Shown here: one piece after another, positions 11,506 through 25,144 of the stretch
Numbering within the stretch: the stretch's first letter is position 1
How the letters are laid out: the number at the start of each line of letters is the position of its first letter
NCBI RefSeq assembly: GCF_003945595.2
Contig: NW_024104421.1
Location: forward strand, 5,890,001-5,954,000
Reading direction: 5' to 3'
Source of the DNA: Pipra filicauda
Taxonomy: Eukaryota; Chordata; Aves; Passeriformes; Pipridae
DNA: 64,000 nt
The notes under the pieces: model-generated
The model's input: the letters and a program-made list of their open reading frames with translations, nothing else
Databases searched by the model: none
Told to the model about the DNA's origin: nothing
Program-made: the position numbers and the translations under genes

Positions 11506-14500
11506 TTGTAACATGTCATCTAGCAAAGTCTCTTGAAGATTAACAGTGATCTCTTCAAGAAAGAAGTTTCTGAGATGTTACACTGAGATTGACTCCCACA
11601 ATAATATGGAACCATTACACTGCCATTTCTAATGAAAACATAAACAGATATCCAAAGAAAGTGGATAAAAAAGGGATTTCAAGTAGAAGTACTGCTAGCA
11701 AATTTCTAATCAGTTCTGACTCTTAAAATCACAGAGGATCAGAACAGCATCACAACAAATTAAGTACATGACTACTATAAGAGGAAGAATTAAAACAAAA
11801 TCCGAATTTTTTCTCTTAGTGGCTTGCATTCTGTACTATTAAGTTATTATGTCTCTATAATAGCCAATATGACCTAAATTTTCATAGTCTGTGATAATGA
11901 AAAGGTACCTTTCACAAAACAAAAAAAAAATTAGATCCCATTGTTCCCTTGGGACAATTTTAGGCAGGCTAACTTAGGTTTACTTAAATGGGTTTACTGA
12001 AATGATAAGTTACAGCATTTACAAAATTAGCCATTGTACCCAAAGGTTCGTGTTGTCTTTTACTATATTGAAGTATTTTGTAAAAACATGATGAACAATA
12101 ATCAAATATTATTTTAAAAACTACACAAGTTGCATGTTTGTTTATCAAAAAGAGTCTATTTCAGGTTCTAACAGAATCAAGTAGAAAAACAGGGTTAAAG
12201 CCATTTAGGAACATATAAACAAATTAGCAATTCGGAAGACAAGCTCAGATCAATAAATGTCAGATCAGGAGGATCTCTTTAAAAAAAAAATTAGATGGAA
12301 GGCACAACAGAGATGTGCCTTTTAATGGATTGCAAAGGTGAAAGTGATTAGAGGTAAGATTATTCTGAACTCTCTTTGATAAGATGTGCTCAATGCCTTC
12401 CTGACAAGGTGATTACTAGTATGGAATGGTACAGAATTATGCCTTCAGATATTTCTAGAATATCTCCTAGTTCAAGCGTATACATGTCAAGTACCACCCT
12501 CCCCACATTCACACTTTAAATAAGATAATACTGCAGAAAATGTTTGATTCAGGTTACAGATTCCTGGATTGTACTGACTTTGATACTGTCAGAGAGATGA
12601 GTGACCTTGAATCAAACTCTCATACTTCTCTATGCCTCAATTTCCCCATTTGCAAAATCATGTCAATCATACTGACTTTGTCATGGACTGTATTGACATC
12701 TGCCAATGAAAAATATTTCATATTAATGGACTGAAAATCGCTTACAGCTCTTTCTCACTAGCATGAGTTAGTTACAATAATAGCCATGAGCTTGATTTCA
12801 AAAGAAAAGCCTGTGTCAGTGTCAGTGTCAGTGTTTTTACCTCCTAGTCAGCATGCTGCTTTTCACTGCACTTATCTTTTCTTTCCATTGGCATTGTGTT
12901 ACAATTTAGAAGTCTTATCAGGTCACAGCACTTGCACAGAGAACACAGAAAGGTTTCATTGCTCCAAAGAACTCAGGGATTCATAATGGGAGTTTTCAGT
13001 GCATTCGTGTCAGCTGCATTTGTACCCTTCAGGATTGCTTTCTCCACAATTTCCAATATTGCTAGCTTGCATGCTGTTAATGTTTTTCCCTGTGAGTCTC
13101 AGAGATACAAGGAGAAAGAAGAGAAAAAGAAACTCTCCCTCTGGATTTTAGGGCCTATTCACTGATTCCTTTTCATGCTCTCACCCTAGCAAGTCCCGAA
13201 CAACTACCTGACTGTCTGGCCTCATGATCTTCATGCTCATCAAAAACTATATTACAGGATGGTTATTTGGTACTTTTCTCAGTGTTGCCATACATTTCTC
13301 TCAAAGCAAAAAAAAATCTGAGTAACACCTGAGAGCCAACACATGCGCAGTCTGTAGACACAAAAACGTTTTCAAATTCTGCTACTAACAACATAGCAAC
13401 AGCCAACAACTTTTCTTTGTTGCGAGATATGAAATGCAAAAGCAGTGAGAGGAAAACGTGCATGAAATGGACCTTTTTTCCAATACTCAAATTTTCTAAG
13501 AAATTAAGATTTTGTAGCTTTTGCACTCCCTCCATCCCATTATTTTACCAGAGAATCAAAGAAGCAGGACATAGATTGGTTTTCTGTTCAGGGTGAGAGC
13601 AACTATATGTAGCAGTGCAATACTTTTAAACCATTCTAATGTGACACTATCTCCCTCTTCCTGCTGCATGCTGCATTCTCCCACCTTTCTGATCCTATGA
13701 CCTGGCTCAGGAGACGAAAACAAATTGTTCAGGGACTGAAACCAAATGAAAATTAGGCCTAGAAGGAAAATCTGATTTGGTTTTGCCTGGTTTAATTTTT
13801 GAACCAGTTCACTGCAGGACCAAGTGGATGGTGACACTACTGAAAAGCAGAGTGTGCAAATACAAGCCCACAACAAGGTATAGTGCCCCTTCAGCAACCT
13901 GTGCTGTTCCTGACTGTAAAAGGAGCTGAGCAACCCTTATCACCCTGAACCGTGGCACTTCCGTAGCATGAGAGCCCTGCTACTAAAGCCAGATATTCAA
14001 ATCTTGCTGCCCTGTTCTCTCTGTATACTCCTAGGCTACTGGGAAGTGGTCTCTGACCACAGCAAGCCCTTGAGCTCATGTCTTGGACTTAGAGGTGCAT
14101 TGATGAGCTTTGCTAGACTGCTGAGTTCATGACTGCAACTGTGTGGGTTCTTCAGAATGGGTTTTTCTGCTTCCACTTTATGTGCAATATTATATGAGTT
14201 CGTTGGAAGAAAGCAATGAGGGACCACAAAAAAGAACAAAGAGCATCACAGAGATTACTGTCATCTCTTCAAGGAAAGCATTGCAATGGTACCTTGCCTG
14301 TTTTGTCTAGTTTACTGTCTTTCTTTGAAGAAACACATTCAAATACCAGGGAAGAATGTCTTATTTTACCTTCTCTGCAGCCTGGTTTTTGCACCAAAGG
14401 CTCTTCTCAGGTTTTCTGAGCTTTAGGCTTTAACCCATGCCAAGGTGTAAAGGAGTAAAGGAGGCAGAAACACCGAGGTCGAAAGGTCAGAGCAAACTGT

Positions 14501-17500
14501 CTGGGATCCTTAGGCAGAGGGCATGGAGATGATGATGGCAAGAAAAGTGCTAACTGGTACGAAAGACAAGATAATTTAAGAACAGCAACAAAATTGTTTC
14601 TCCAAGTAAGAGTACTTGCATAATTCACTTCTTTTTCTGCTGTTTCTATGGGTCTTTGATTTGAGGTGGAATGAGACTTCGAAAATTATCTAGCTCACCC
14701 TGAGGTATTCACATCATAAAGAACATACTGCATACAAAATAATTATATATTACACACACACAAAGTAAATAAATAGGGACTACTGGGTTTAAAGAGACCC
14801 TTTCAGTTCTGCTTCTTCCCTTTGTGCAATTCTGCTCCTGCATAATCCTGTAAGTTTTCATCTCATGCTTACATGCTCTTTTTCTCGGCAGGCACCCTTC
14901 TCCCTATAAAGAGGTCTCAAGGCTCTCTGAAGACTGTGTTTAAGCATTCCTGCCTGAGGTCCAGGCCATCAACTCAAGAGACCTTTCAAAATGAACTTGT
15001 TTTGTATGTTGCTGCGCATCAACAGCCTTAACAGGGCCATGTGGCATGACACAGCTGTGCTCTTCTGAGTGTTTTAGACAGAAGGAAAATGAAACTTTTG
15101 AAACACCAAAGTAAGATTCTGAAAAGAAAAAAAATTATACGCATCTGGCAAAATCTAAATAAGAGGACAGTGTCTAGTGAAGCTTCACTGACCCCAGGGT
15201 AGAGTAAATGCAAAGGGCTATGGTTGCTAACACAGCTCCAGCAGATGCACTTCAAGCAGTGAACCCTGGGACACATTGAAGTGTGTTTTTCCTTTCTATA
15301 ACTGCTTCTTGCCAAGATTTCTCTGCTAGCACAGGTCTGTCACTCAGGGATCACACCTTCTCATGTCCCTGAGCAATGCTAGCACAAACTTTTAGTTTAG
15401 GTTTGACTTCTATGGAGCTCATCTGACATCATGTCTTTTAGGGGCTAACCCATGAAGACACGAAGGGAGAGCAGTTAAATTCCTTTTCTCCTTTTGCATC
15501 TTTAAGATATGACTTACAGTGTATTGTGCAAAATTCCCTGAGCATAGAAGCAGCTCCAACTGCAGCTTAACACTTTGGTTCTTTCTTTGGTGTTTCGTTT
15601 GTTTGTTTATTTGTTTTGGTTTTGTTTGTTTGTTGTTTGGGGGTTTTTTGTTTTTTTTTTTTTTACTTTAAACTTTGACTTAATTCTTTTCATGCCTCAG
15701 CAGATGTAACCATAATAATTAGAGCCAGCTTCTGCAACGAGCTGCAAGGATAATTGCCCAGGCACCCTGTGTACAGACAGAGGACAGAGGGGCCATTATC
15801 TTAGACTGTGCCCTAGGGTGCAGCTCTTGGTCTCCCAGACCTGGCCTGACCTCTTATGACCTGCAAGCTGTGATTTTGCTTTCTCCCGAAATCCCTCTGA
15901 GAAAAATAAAAGAAGAAAGGGTTGTCGCATAAATTGAAAAGTTGTTCCTGGTTCCAGAGCCATCATATGGAAATATCAAAAAGGAGAGAGAGATCCATGA
16001 GTTACTTTCTCACTGTAACACTGAAACTGTCTTTGCTTTTTGCCATACCTGCAGATAGCCGGTATGTTGAATATTACACCAAAGAAAGATGCTAAAGAGT
16101 GAAAGAGGTATATATTTAGCCATCTTTCTTCTTGGTGATTAAGTGGATTCTATGTGCAAGTAGATATCTTGTGAAATGAGGGACAGGAAGGGGAAAATAA
16201 TATTATCTTCCTGTGTTTGCTAACCATTTTGCTAAAGAGGCATCAATAACCTTATTTATTTACCTGTGGGTTTCCACAGAAGCATGTCCTCAGATATAAA
16301 GTGGATTTTTATGAGGGTTTAGACTCTTATGTGCATGTTTCTTAAACAAAAAGGGTAAGGTAAAGTGTCCTGTACTTAGGTTATGTAAGAGATTATCAGG
16401 GAATTGAGCCAAAAATTTGCTATAATGTTACAAATTAGCTACTATTTCTTCCAGCAATTTTATTCAGGCTTTAGGAAATGTTTCCCATTACTATAATAGG
16501 GAAATATCTGAATATTTGAGGGTTAAATTTACATTGAATAGTGAGTTAAATTCTCAGTGGGGAATGAATGGTTACTAAGGCAACAGGAGAATGCATTCAA
16601 TACCTGTTATTCAAGTCTGTATGCTCATACTCATTAGCCATCACATTGTTTATTAATATTCACTCTAAAATGGATGTAGCCAGAACCTCTTTACTTCAAC
16701 CTAAGTAGCAAGACATGAACTAATATGAAAAGAACTTGCAACCACTATCAGTATATTAGTATGCTTCTCAGGAAGCACAGATCTTTGTATCTGAAGAACA
16801 ACTTTTGCTTCCATGTAATAAAAATTGAAAATAATAATAAAATAAAAAAATAATTAAAAAAAAAATTTGTAAACACAGTTCTGAAGGAGTTCTGACCGAA
16901 AAACAGCTGGAGCTATCAGGATCTCCTGAAAAAAGCAGTGTAAAATTAGAAAAACAAGAAAGAACTAAAATACCCACACTGATACTAAGCACTAATAAGC
17001 AAGAACTGCCATGCAGGAGCAGATTAAGAACACCTATCTGTATGTGTTGTTGAAGACCACGACCAATATGGAGTGTTTTAGGTAAAATTGAAGCACTTGT
17101 GTCTCCCTACTTTTTTCTCCTGCAATAAACAAGAATAATATGTTCATTCTGAGAATATATTATGAGAATGAGGAAATATATGCTAGTTTGAGCCTATGAC
17201 AGTTTGCAGAGGTCAGGAACATTATGATAAGGACTTGCAAGGACTAGTACACATTGTACAACACAATAGCACTTCACAAAGCTCTTAAGACACCTTTGTG
17301 TACCCTTCCACAAGATCACAGAATCAAATGCACATAGTAATTCATCCCTAAGCTTACTCAAACCTCTCCCATTCAGAAGTTAAATATCAATGGCAACAGA
17401 TGCCTCAATCTGAACTAAAAAAAAATAATAAATCAAAATGCTTCCTCGAGAGTGAAAATTCTTCTCATTCAGAATCATCAGAGCGTGTTATTTAATTTAA

Positions 17501-18650
17501 TTTAGATTTTTACACCATGCTAATATAAATGCAATATTATACAAAGCTTACTTGACACACATAACACAGCATGCTATTTAATTAGTGTACAAATGTGGCA
17601 GTCTGATTAACATTGTCTGTTCATGGAAAGCATGAACTTGCCTTGTTTTTTCTTGAAATACTACCAAAGAGAAGTTAGGGTCAGCTGGATTATCTCAGTT
17701 TGTTACTTCAATAACCTTTCAGAAGACAAGGTATTACATTAGTCCTTTAGTAAATTTGGCCCTAAATGCCCAATGCTTTTCATAATTTGGAGTCAGGCCT
17801 TTAAATTGATCACATTTGATCATCCATGGAGTTTAAAACCTATGCTGCAATGCTCCCAAGCATAACAGGGACATATCTATCAGCTCATTTTAAAAAATTA
17901 TGCTACTGAAGTGCATATGAAGAGTCTATGAAAGAGGGAGCACTCAGTTACTGAAACAGAACTAAATTGCCTGTTCTAAATGACATATTGCAGACAAGTA
18001 CAGAGCACAGATTTTATCTTACATTCATCAATCTAGAAAAAAAAATTGCTTAAGCTAGAGTCTCATATCCTATAATATCCTCAATTAAGCTGTATGAAAT
18101 CACAGTGATTTGTATACTCCCTATAATACTACATTGGCCTAAACAGAAGAATCATTCAAAGGATTAAAAAAATCATTGTAGGAAAAACTATGTACATAGT
18201 ATGAATTCCAGACTTTTGGTTTCACTTTTATTAAATTCTTGTAAATTTTCCATTCTGTACGGGCAGCTGTCACATGAAATCTGGTACACACTGGACACCT
18301 ACGGAGAGGAGGTCAGGATGTCCTCACAGTTAGGATACTTTTCAAGATCCTATGGGATAAAAATAATGATTATCAATCAAACATTGAAATCTATGAGGAA
18401 AAAAGCATTTCTTACAGACATTTTTGAAGTGTCTGAGTTTTCCACGTGAAGTGGCTTTCATTTTTCTTCCTTTTGCTAGGCTCAGATGATGGCTCTCTCA
18501 GATACTGTAGTGATAAGAATGAGATTAGCCTTTATACGAAAAACCCAAGCCTTTCTATAGTTAAGACCAGCACCTCAGAAAGATATCTGAAGTCTTTTGG
18601 ATTTTATTAGCATTTTAAACTCTAAATCCTCAATGGGCCCTTTAAATTAC
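11506..18650. other. Intergenic, no gene seen
   Basis: About 7 kb of AT-rich DNA. It has a short (GTGTCA)n run near 12,815, a T/G-rich low-complexity tract at 15,590-15,664 and A-rich runs near 16,810-16,870. The open frames (13,263-13,933, 14,407-14,628 and others) show no domain or splice structure that suggests genes. Confidence 0.55.
15590..15664. repeat. T/G-rich low-complexity tract
   Basis: Irregular GTTT, GGTTTT and poly(T) units over about 75 bases, ending in a run of more than ten T. Confidence 0.8.
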
Positions 18651-19470
18651 TGTGCTGGTTTAAAGGTAAACCGGCAGGAGAAATGAACCCAACTCAAAAG
18701 AGATTATAAATCAGAATTACAATGTAATAAAAATAATACAATAAATACAATTATACAGACAAACAATTGGTTTTAACTCACAAAACCCAGATGTATAACC
18801 CAGCACCCTGGGGCACGAACAGAATGGTGTTTGTTGGCCCCTGTGCTGAGCCCCATGTGGTCTCCCTGAGTCCAAAGTAAAAGGAAAGGAAGACCTGATG
18901 GTGAGGGTGCTGGTTGCAGTCTGGTTGAGGGTGCTGGTTGCAGTCTGGTTGAGTGTGGTGATCGCCGTCCGGTCAAGAGTGCTGTCGCAGTCTGGTCGAG
19001 AGTGGTGGTTGCAGTCCGGTCAAGGTTCTGGTCCTCCTCTGGATCCAGTGAGTGGGCCCAGAAGTCCCAAGACCCCAAGATTATATACACTCAGGTTCGA
19101 GTGGGAATGCCTACTCCCCAGGGTGGGGAGTTCCACAATGGGTGATTGTGAGTTGTGAGATATTTTTGGAACCCTTGGTGGCCCATTAGCAGACGTGACC
19201 CCTCAGACTGAGTGTGGAGGTGCTGATGACTGCCCAGAGGCAGGCACCAATCACACCTGAGTCATTGGTGTGAGGATAGGAACATCCTCCTATCTCACAG
19301 GCTTCTTAACATCCAGCCTATAGCCTGAGGGGTCAGGTGTGCTCTGGGCAGCTGCTGCAAATGGTCTATTGTTAACAGTTCCTGGGAAATGACATATAGG
19401 GTGTAGAATACACAGTTTGGGTTACACCCACACAGTGGGTTGCACCCACCTGGCTGCTCTAACTAGGACA
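18651..19470. mobile_element. Solo LTR (family C) with 5-bp TSD
   Basis: An 820-bp element that starts TGTGCTGGTTTAAAGGTAAA and ends CTAACTAGGACA. ATTAC lies directly on both sides (18,646-18,650 and 19,471-19,475). The TG...CA ends and 5-bp duplication fit a solo LTR left by recombination of an endogenous retrovirus. The start resembles a common avian LTR family, from memory. TTATATA at 19,081-19,087 would be a TATA box on the minus strand, which favours minus orientation without proving it. It contains a 24-bp minisatellite. No retroviral genes are present. Confidence 0.85.
18901..19019. repeat. 24-bp minisatellite, five units, inside LTR
   Basis: Five consecutive units of 24, 24, 24, 23 and 24 bases built on TTGAGGGTGCTGGTTGCAGT. 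Units one and two are nearly identical and the others have diverged. Open frames on both strands through this block show repeated peptides and are not genes. Confidence 0.9.
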
Positions 19471-22400
19471 ATTACTTAGCCCAAACCCTGCAGCCAGGAG
19501 AAGGCTTGAGATGCTCTGGGTCTGTAAATCCTTAGTAGCAGGATTCTGAGATTCCCAGGCACAGCAGACAGGGGCAGGGCTGCCAAAGAGCATTCATAGA
19601 AGTTGTGCTTCCCAGATTTAGTTTAATGGGTTGTCTCATGCAGTGATGGAAACTTGAGGAACACCAGCACAAAATTACTTGGGAACATTTGAACTCTGCT
19701 TGCCAGTGAGTATGACAGTCATCAAAGAAAAACAGAAAGTAAGTGAAAATCAAATAACTGTAATCAAGTAAGTGGGGTCTCTCAGTTCTTTGTGATGTGT
19801 GAAGATTTATCATTTGCACTAAAGACTGAAAAGAAGTATGAGCAGGGGTCAGCACAAAGCATCAGTGTGGATCTTCTTGTATCAGAGATTAATTGAATAT
19901 TTAGAGCCACAGTCCTGCAAAGGCATGACTTCTGTGATTTGTTCCATGAAAGCACCTGAACTTCTCCCAGTGCAAATCTGGAAGTCTCTCCAAGACAAGA
20001 ATTGTGGAGCACTTTTCAAAAAAAAATCTCTTATTTTTGACATTACTACTCTAAGAAGAAAAGGTGGTAAAATATTCTGACCTCTACATTCATTCAGATT
20101 GTTTTAATTAACTGAAGAAATGATGTCTAAGAAAATAACACCAGGCAGTAAAAGGTTTTTTGGTTTGAGAGTTGGTTTTCTTTGGTTTTGTTTTCATAAA
20201 AAGCAGGGCAATATCATGATAGAAAGAGGAGAGCTAATTAAAATCTGGACAGATAATTTTATTCTTTTTGAAAGGCCACTTGTTAAAGTGCAACACCACA
20301 ATTAGATTATTCCACCAAGTTTAACGAAGTGGATCAGATAAACCAGTGTCTCTCTGTCTCTTATGAAATATAGTGAAAGTCTGGAGTGACTTCTGAAAGC
20401 AAAAAGGTGTTTGAAACATTTCTTAATAAATATCATCTGATTTTGGGCTAAAAAGATTGAAAGAGATTAATAATATTTTTGATAATTTGAAAATAATTCT
20501 TACACTCTTACTTGGGAAAAGAGCACCACCTACTGATCATCACTCTGAAATTTCAGTACGTTGTTTCACTTACATGTGTTTCACTTGTACACAACATCAT
20601 TAGCTTAACTCCAGAAGTTTTGGATGATTCTCAAACACATGTGAAAGAACGCTTACGTATCTTCAGCTATCAGCTAATACCACTGGGATACTTTATTGTT
20701 TTAGTACCCAACAACAGCTTGGCAGCAGAAAACACGCTCAAGAACTTCAGGATCTATGGTGATATTAAATAAACCCACATTATCACTAAAAGGATGGTAT
20801 ATGCTGTCCTAATATGATTATTTTTTACAGATGCCTGCTTCTTGCTAGCACTTTTCAGTCATGTGAAGAACTAACCTAAGCATGGAAAAGGTTGTTGGTT
20901 TGTTTTTTTTAAGTAGGACCTGGTTTTCAGCTCCCCTAAGGGAGAGAGGACAAGGATTGTCCTTTCCAATCCCAGCACAGATTTATGCCAAATTACAGCA
21001 CCGTTTAACATTGCCTTAAAAACCATGCAGCTCTTCTGCACTAAAGCAAGTTCTTGAGTTCACCTCTAAAGCTTTTCTGAGCTTTCTTTTCTGTCAGAGA
21101 CCCAGCTGTGATACACAACATTACACCAAGGAGTATTCACCAGAGAGAGCAATATTCATCCAATGCCACAAACAGCCTCCCCACTCACGCTCAGAAGTTG
21201 TAGCTATACTGCAGTCTCAGGTCATTACTCGGGTGTTCTGCCAGTCACATTCTAATTATATTCTTTTAATTATATCACATAGGTCTTTTTACAGCTGTTC
21301 TGAAGGCACTGATTTTTCTTCCATAAAGGTTGTTCAGTCAAGTTCTTTTATGTTCCAGCTCTCTTAGGAGCAAGAGACTGCACTCTGGCTGCTGAGAACA
21401 AAGTAAGTGCTCCAGGAGCAGCGGGGTGAGCTATCCAGCACGTGTGAGGAGGATACTGGGCACTGAGGGTGGGTGGTCCAGCAAGCCCTAGAGGGTCAGG
21501 GATCTGGTTGACAAGGCAGCCAGACTGTGACAGGGACAGAAGCAGCCTTGCTTTGGACAAAACTGAGAAGAGAAGCACCTATCCAGCTTCACACCCAAAG
21601 CACAGAGGACCCCAGTAAGGTTTCTCCCAGCTCTGTCTCACAACCCAGATGTGACAGTTGAGACTGTGGAGCCTGCTGGTGCACTCAGGGCCCTAATAAC
21701 AGCAAGAAAGCTTAGCTATAAATAGTTTTTTCTCTTTGCTCATTTCCCTGCACATTTGATAGAACTTGAATTCTTAAAAGGTTCTAGTGCTGCTCTGAAA
21801 AACAATTTCAGAAAATTGGTGTGCTGGTGATTGCTGTCATCCTATGAGTGATGAGACTATTTTTCCAATGTCTCACATCTGATGTGATTGTGATTACTGT
21901 CTCTAAACCAGAACGTGAGGAGCTGAACCAGGAGCTCCCCCAGCTGCATGTACAGCTACAGCTCGAAGCTGTCAGCTAAATCTCCATGAGTGGCACTCAT
22001 GCCCTCTGCAGGTCTGGCTCAGCAGAATTCATTACACATCTACTATCTGCTCATGCAATTATGCCTCTCTGTGAACCTCAGGAGAATTAAGGACCTTCTC
22101 ATATACTGCCCTTGTCAGGCCACAGCCCAGCACCTAGAGCTCAAAGGTATCATTACTCGACAATTTCTTGCTTGACTCAGCCTTCAGTTCTTGAATTCCT
22201 TGTCCCAGAGGCATATGATCACATACACACAACATCTCAGTTGGCTGGGGGAGGTGTTGTTTAGAGAAAATTTCTAGATCTTATAGCTTCAAGAGTAAAA
22301 GCTTAAAATCATGACTCATTTGCGTTCAAGATCCTCCATTACCCTGCCTACATATAAAATTATCAGTCTTCTGGGTTTGAGATTTTTCTTTCTTTATACA

Positions 22401-22569
22401 TTAGAACTTTCACTGGACAGGTTTCTACTTCTCCTGGAAGGGTAGTCAGTTATTTTCTTATATTTGTACACAAGGATTGGTAAGACTCAAAAATTTCTTT
22501 CCTCCATCAAAAGAAAGAAGAAATGAATGACCGGATACAAACAAAAATTATAGTAAAATCATAAATAAA
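19471..22569. other. Intergenic, no gene seen
   Basis: About 3.1 kb without a recognisable gene or repeat family. Open frames at 19,532-20,080 and 20,512-20,772 lack domain or exon character. Confidence 0.5.
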
Positions 22570-22800
22570 AATAATTCAAGTTGGAAGTGACCTCAGAAGG
22601 TCACCAGTCCATCCTCCACTTCCAAGCAGCAGCTCTGAGCTTAGACCAGGTTGATCAGGGCTTTATGAAACTGAGTCTTGAAAACATCTAAAGATGGAGA
22701 TGGCACAGCCTCTCTGGCCAACTTGCACCACTGCCTGACTGACCTCGTGGTGAAACAGTTGAAAGCTGAGTCCCAGTTAAATATAACTTGCCTATACATA
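22570..22800 (-). mobile_element. CR1 LINE 3' fragment, inverted
   Basis: On + it begins with the reverse complement of a CR1 tail (TTGGAAGTGACCTCAGAAGG). It continues through CAGCTCTGAGCTTAGACCAG and the AAGATGGAGATGGCACAG block. The same blocks occur at 28,718-29,235. It is truncated and non-coding. Confidence 0.88.
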
Positions 22801-25144
22801 TAAATATAAATATCCTGAAGGAATGGAGAGAAAAGAATAAAGTAGAGCCATTTACATGGAAGAAGCAAGAGGCACTGAGGTGTATAGTCAGATATTAAGC
22901 AGGTAAGTTAGAACCATTTGTAGGCTACGTATATGATAAATTATTAGATAGAGATAGCAGATGTCTTTTTGTGGAAATGCAGAATTAAGTTTCAATTCTA
23001 GGGTGGAATGAGTGGCTTACCAGGTCAGGAAATGTAGTTTCATGCATCTATAGTAAAAAGGGTGGTTGAATTACCTGTTTTCTTTTTTTCATGCAAAATA
23101 TTTAAAATTCACATGGTTGGTTTCTTTTAGAAGAATCCCATTATTATTATTTTGCACATAAAGAGAATTCTGCTGGTATTTTGGTTTTTTGGGCTATTTC
23201 TCAAGTCCCTGTAAGTCCCTCCCTTTGTGCTAAACAACTTGTGGTGCTATTCTAAAGAGGAACAAGACTTAGATATTTAGATTTATAGACTGAATTAGGA
23301 CATCCACCATCAGACCCTGTCACGAGAATAAGGACCAATTGCTCATTTTATTGGAAAATGCAGAAACAATCTTCACTGAAGGTAGGCCAGGTTCCTGCAT
23401 TGTTGTGTCACCCCAGGATTGTGACAGAGCCCTCAACTCCAACTTGTGATTCATGCTGCCCTTCAGCCCTGCTGCTCAGAGACCTTCTGTAGGTTCTCTG
23501 TTCTGCTTCTCCAGGGGCTCATGTTCCTCATGAGCTCTAAAGTTTCCATCTTTCTGGTAAAGAGTACTTCTAGGAGAAGGGAATGCTCTGGATTTCACTC
23601 TAGAGATCCATTGCTGCCAGGGCAGCAGAGAGGAGCACACACTTGCAGGTTGTCTGAGGGCTGGCAGGAAGAACTAAGCTTCTCTCTCTGCCCCTGCCAA
23701 ATCATTCACACAGAGCTGGGCAGACTCAAGGGTACAGCTAACACAAGGGAGACTTTAATACTTTCACATACTTTATGAGGAATATGTAGTTTCTTTTTTT
23801 CTAAAAAAAAAACCAAACCAAAACCAAACAACCACCTTTTTTATAACATAAATAGCGCTAGTTTTTCATTTTTTCTTTTCCTGCATTAAACTAGGCAAAC
23901 TGCCTATGTGTTGTGGTGTCAAGAATTATGTTTGCTCTTGCTGCTCTGTGCAAAAAAATTTACTTGAAAAGAATTAATATGGACACTATAAACCAACTGT
24001 CTCTTCTATTCATAACTACATTTGAAAACCTGGCCTTAAACAACTTCAGTCTCACATGGTGAGTCAGTGACGCCATCTGTTCTTCTGTGAAAAATGTACT
24101 GGGCTACTGATCTGAGAACTCCAAGGGGTCTTTGGGATAGAGCATCTAAGAGGAGAGAGAAGGGAGTGGAAGTTATTTTGGAGAAGATGTTTTCAACTGG
24201 TTTAAATAACAATAAACTGCACTTCCATCAGAAAAGATTTGAGATTAGGTTTCTTTTCAGGTGGACAATTACAGTTGGTACATTTAAAGGCAGTAAGTTC
24301 TGCTAATCTTTTGATAAGGTGATTGCCCTGCAATTCTGATTTCTTAGTACATATTGTTGAATATGTATTATGTGTGTAATACATTCTGTATCCATTGTGT
24401 ACTATAATAGTGCATGTCTCCATGCCAAGACAAAAAAATCCTGGATAATTACAACTCCTCAGAAACCTTGAAACCACATCACAGATTATATAAAAGACAT
24501 TTTAGTGAAGCAAGGCAAAGAAAATGGGCAGAACTAAAACCAAAACATATGGATTAAACATAATAAAACTTTAACAGAAATCCTACTATATGGTTTTCTG
24601 GCTCCATCTGGTGTTTATTTTACAGAACTTCTAGCTTAGGGAAATCTGGTTTCCACTCCCCTTTCCAAACATTGGAAAAGAGGTATTAAAAGGATGTTTA
24701 AATTTATGTATCCTAAGGACTTACATTCAAAGTTGTATATCAGTTATTGTGAAGTTAAAAGAAGAACATTTTTTTAAATCAGTTTTTACATCTTGTGACT
24801 TAAATCATACTCAGATCTGAGAAAGGGTTTCTATGGCAAAGAATCAATTATCAATTCTCCTACTAACCCTGCTTTGCTTACATTTTCATGATGGCTAAAT
24901 CATCACTACTACTGCTTTATTCAAACACTATTGCTTTATTCAAATTAACCCTCAAACATTTGCAACACAAATACCAAAAGTTTCCACATCAAACCTTTTA
25001 TTAGTGCTGCTTTCAAGGCAGAAAATAACATATTTACTGGCTGTACAGAAAAAGCAAGTTGGAAGAAAGAGTGAGAAGATCATTGCTTGACTGCTCACTG
25101 GGTCAAATATTTGTAGACATACAGTCTGGGACATATTTCACTTT
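22801..25144. other. Intergenic, no gene seen
   Basis: It contains an A/C-rich patch at 23,803-23,838 (ACCAAACCAAAACCAAAC) and otherwise nothing recognised. The open frame at 23,446-23,778 is featureless. Confidence 0.5.

Noticed and set aside
18480..18590. C/D box snoRNA candidate (GATGATGG, later CTCAGA)
   Set aside because: The C box does not fit RUGAUGA and no terminal stem or paired D box at the right distance is present.
18901..19019. Regular repeat that could suggest a CRISPR array
   Set aside because: The units are contiguous without spacers, in a solo LTR of a vertebrate genome.
18773..19158. Overlapping frames with repeated peptides on both strands
   Set aside because: They are translations of the 24-bp minisatellite in a solo LTR.
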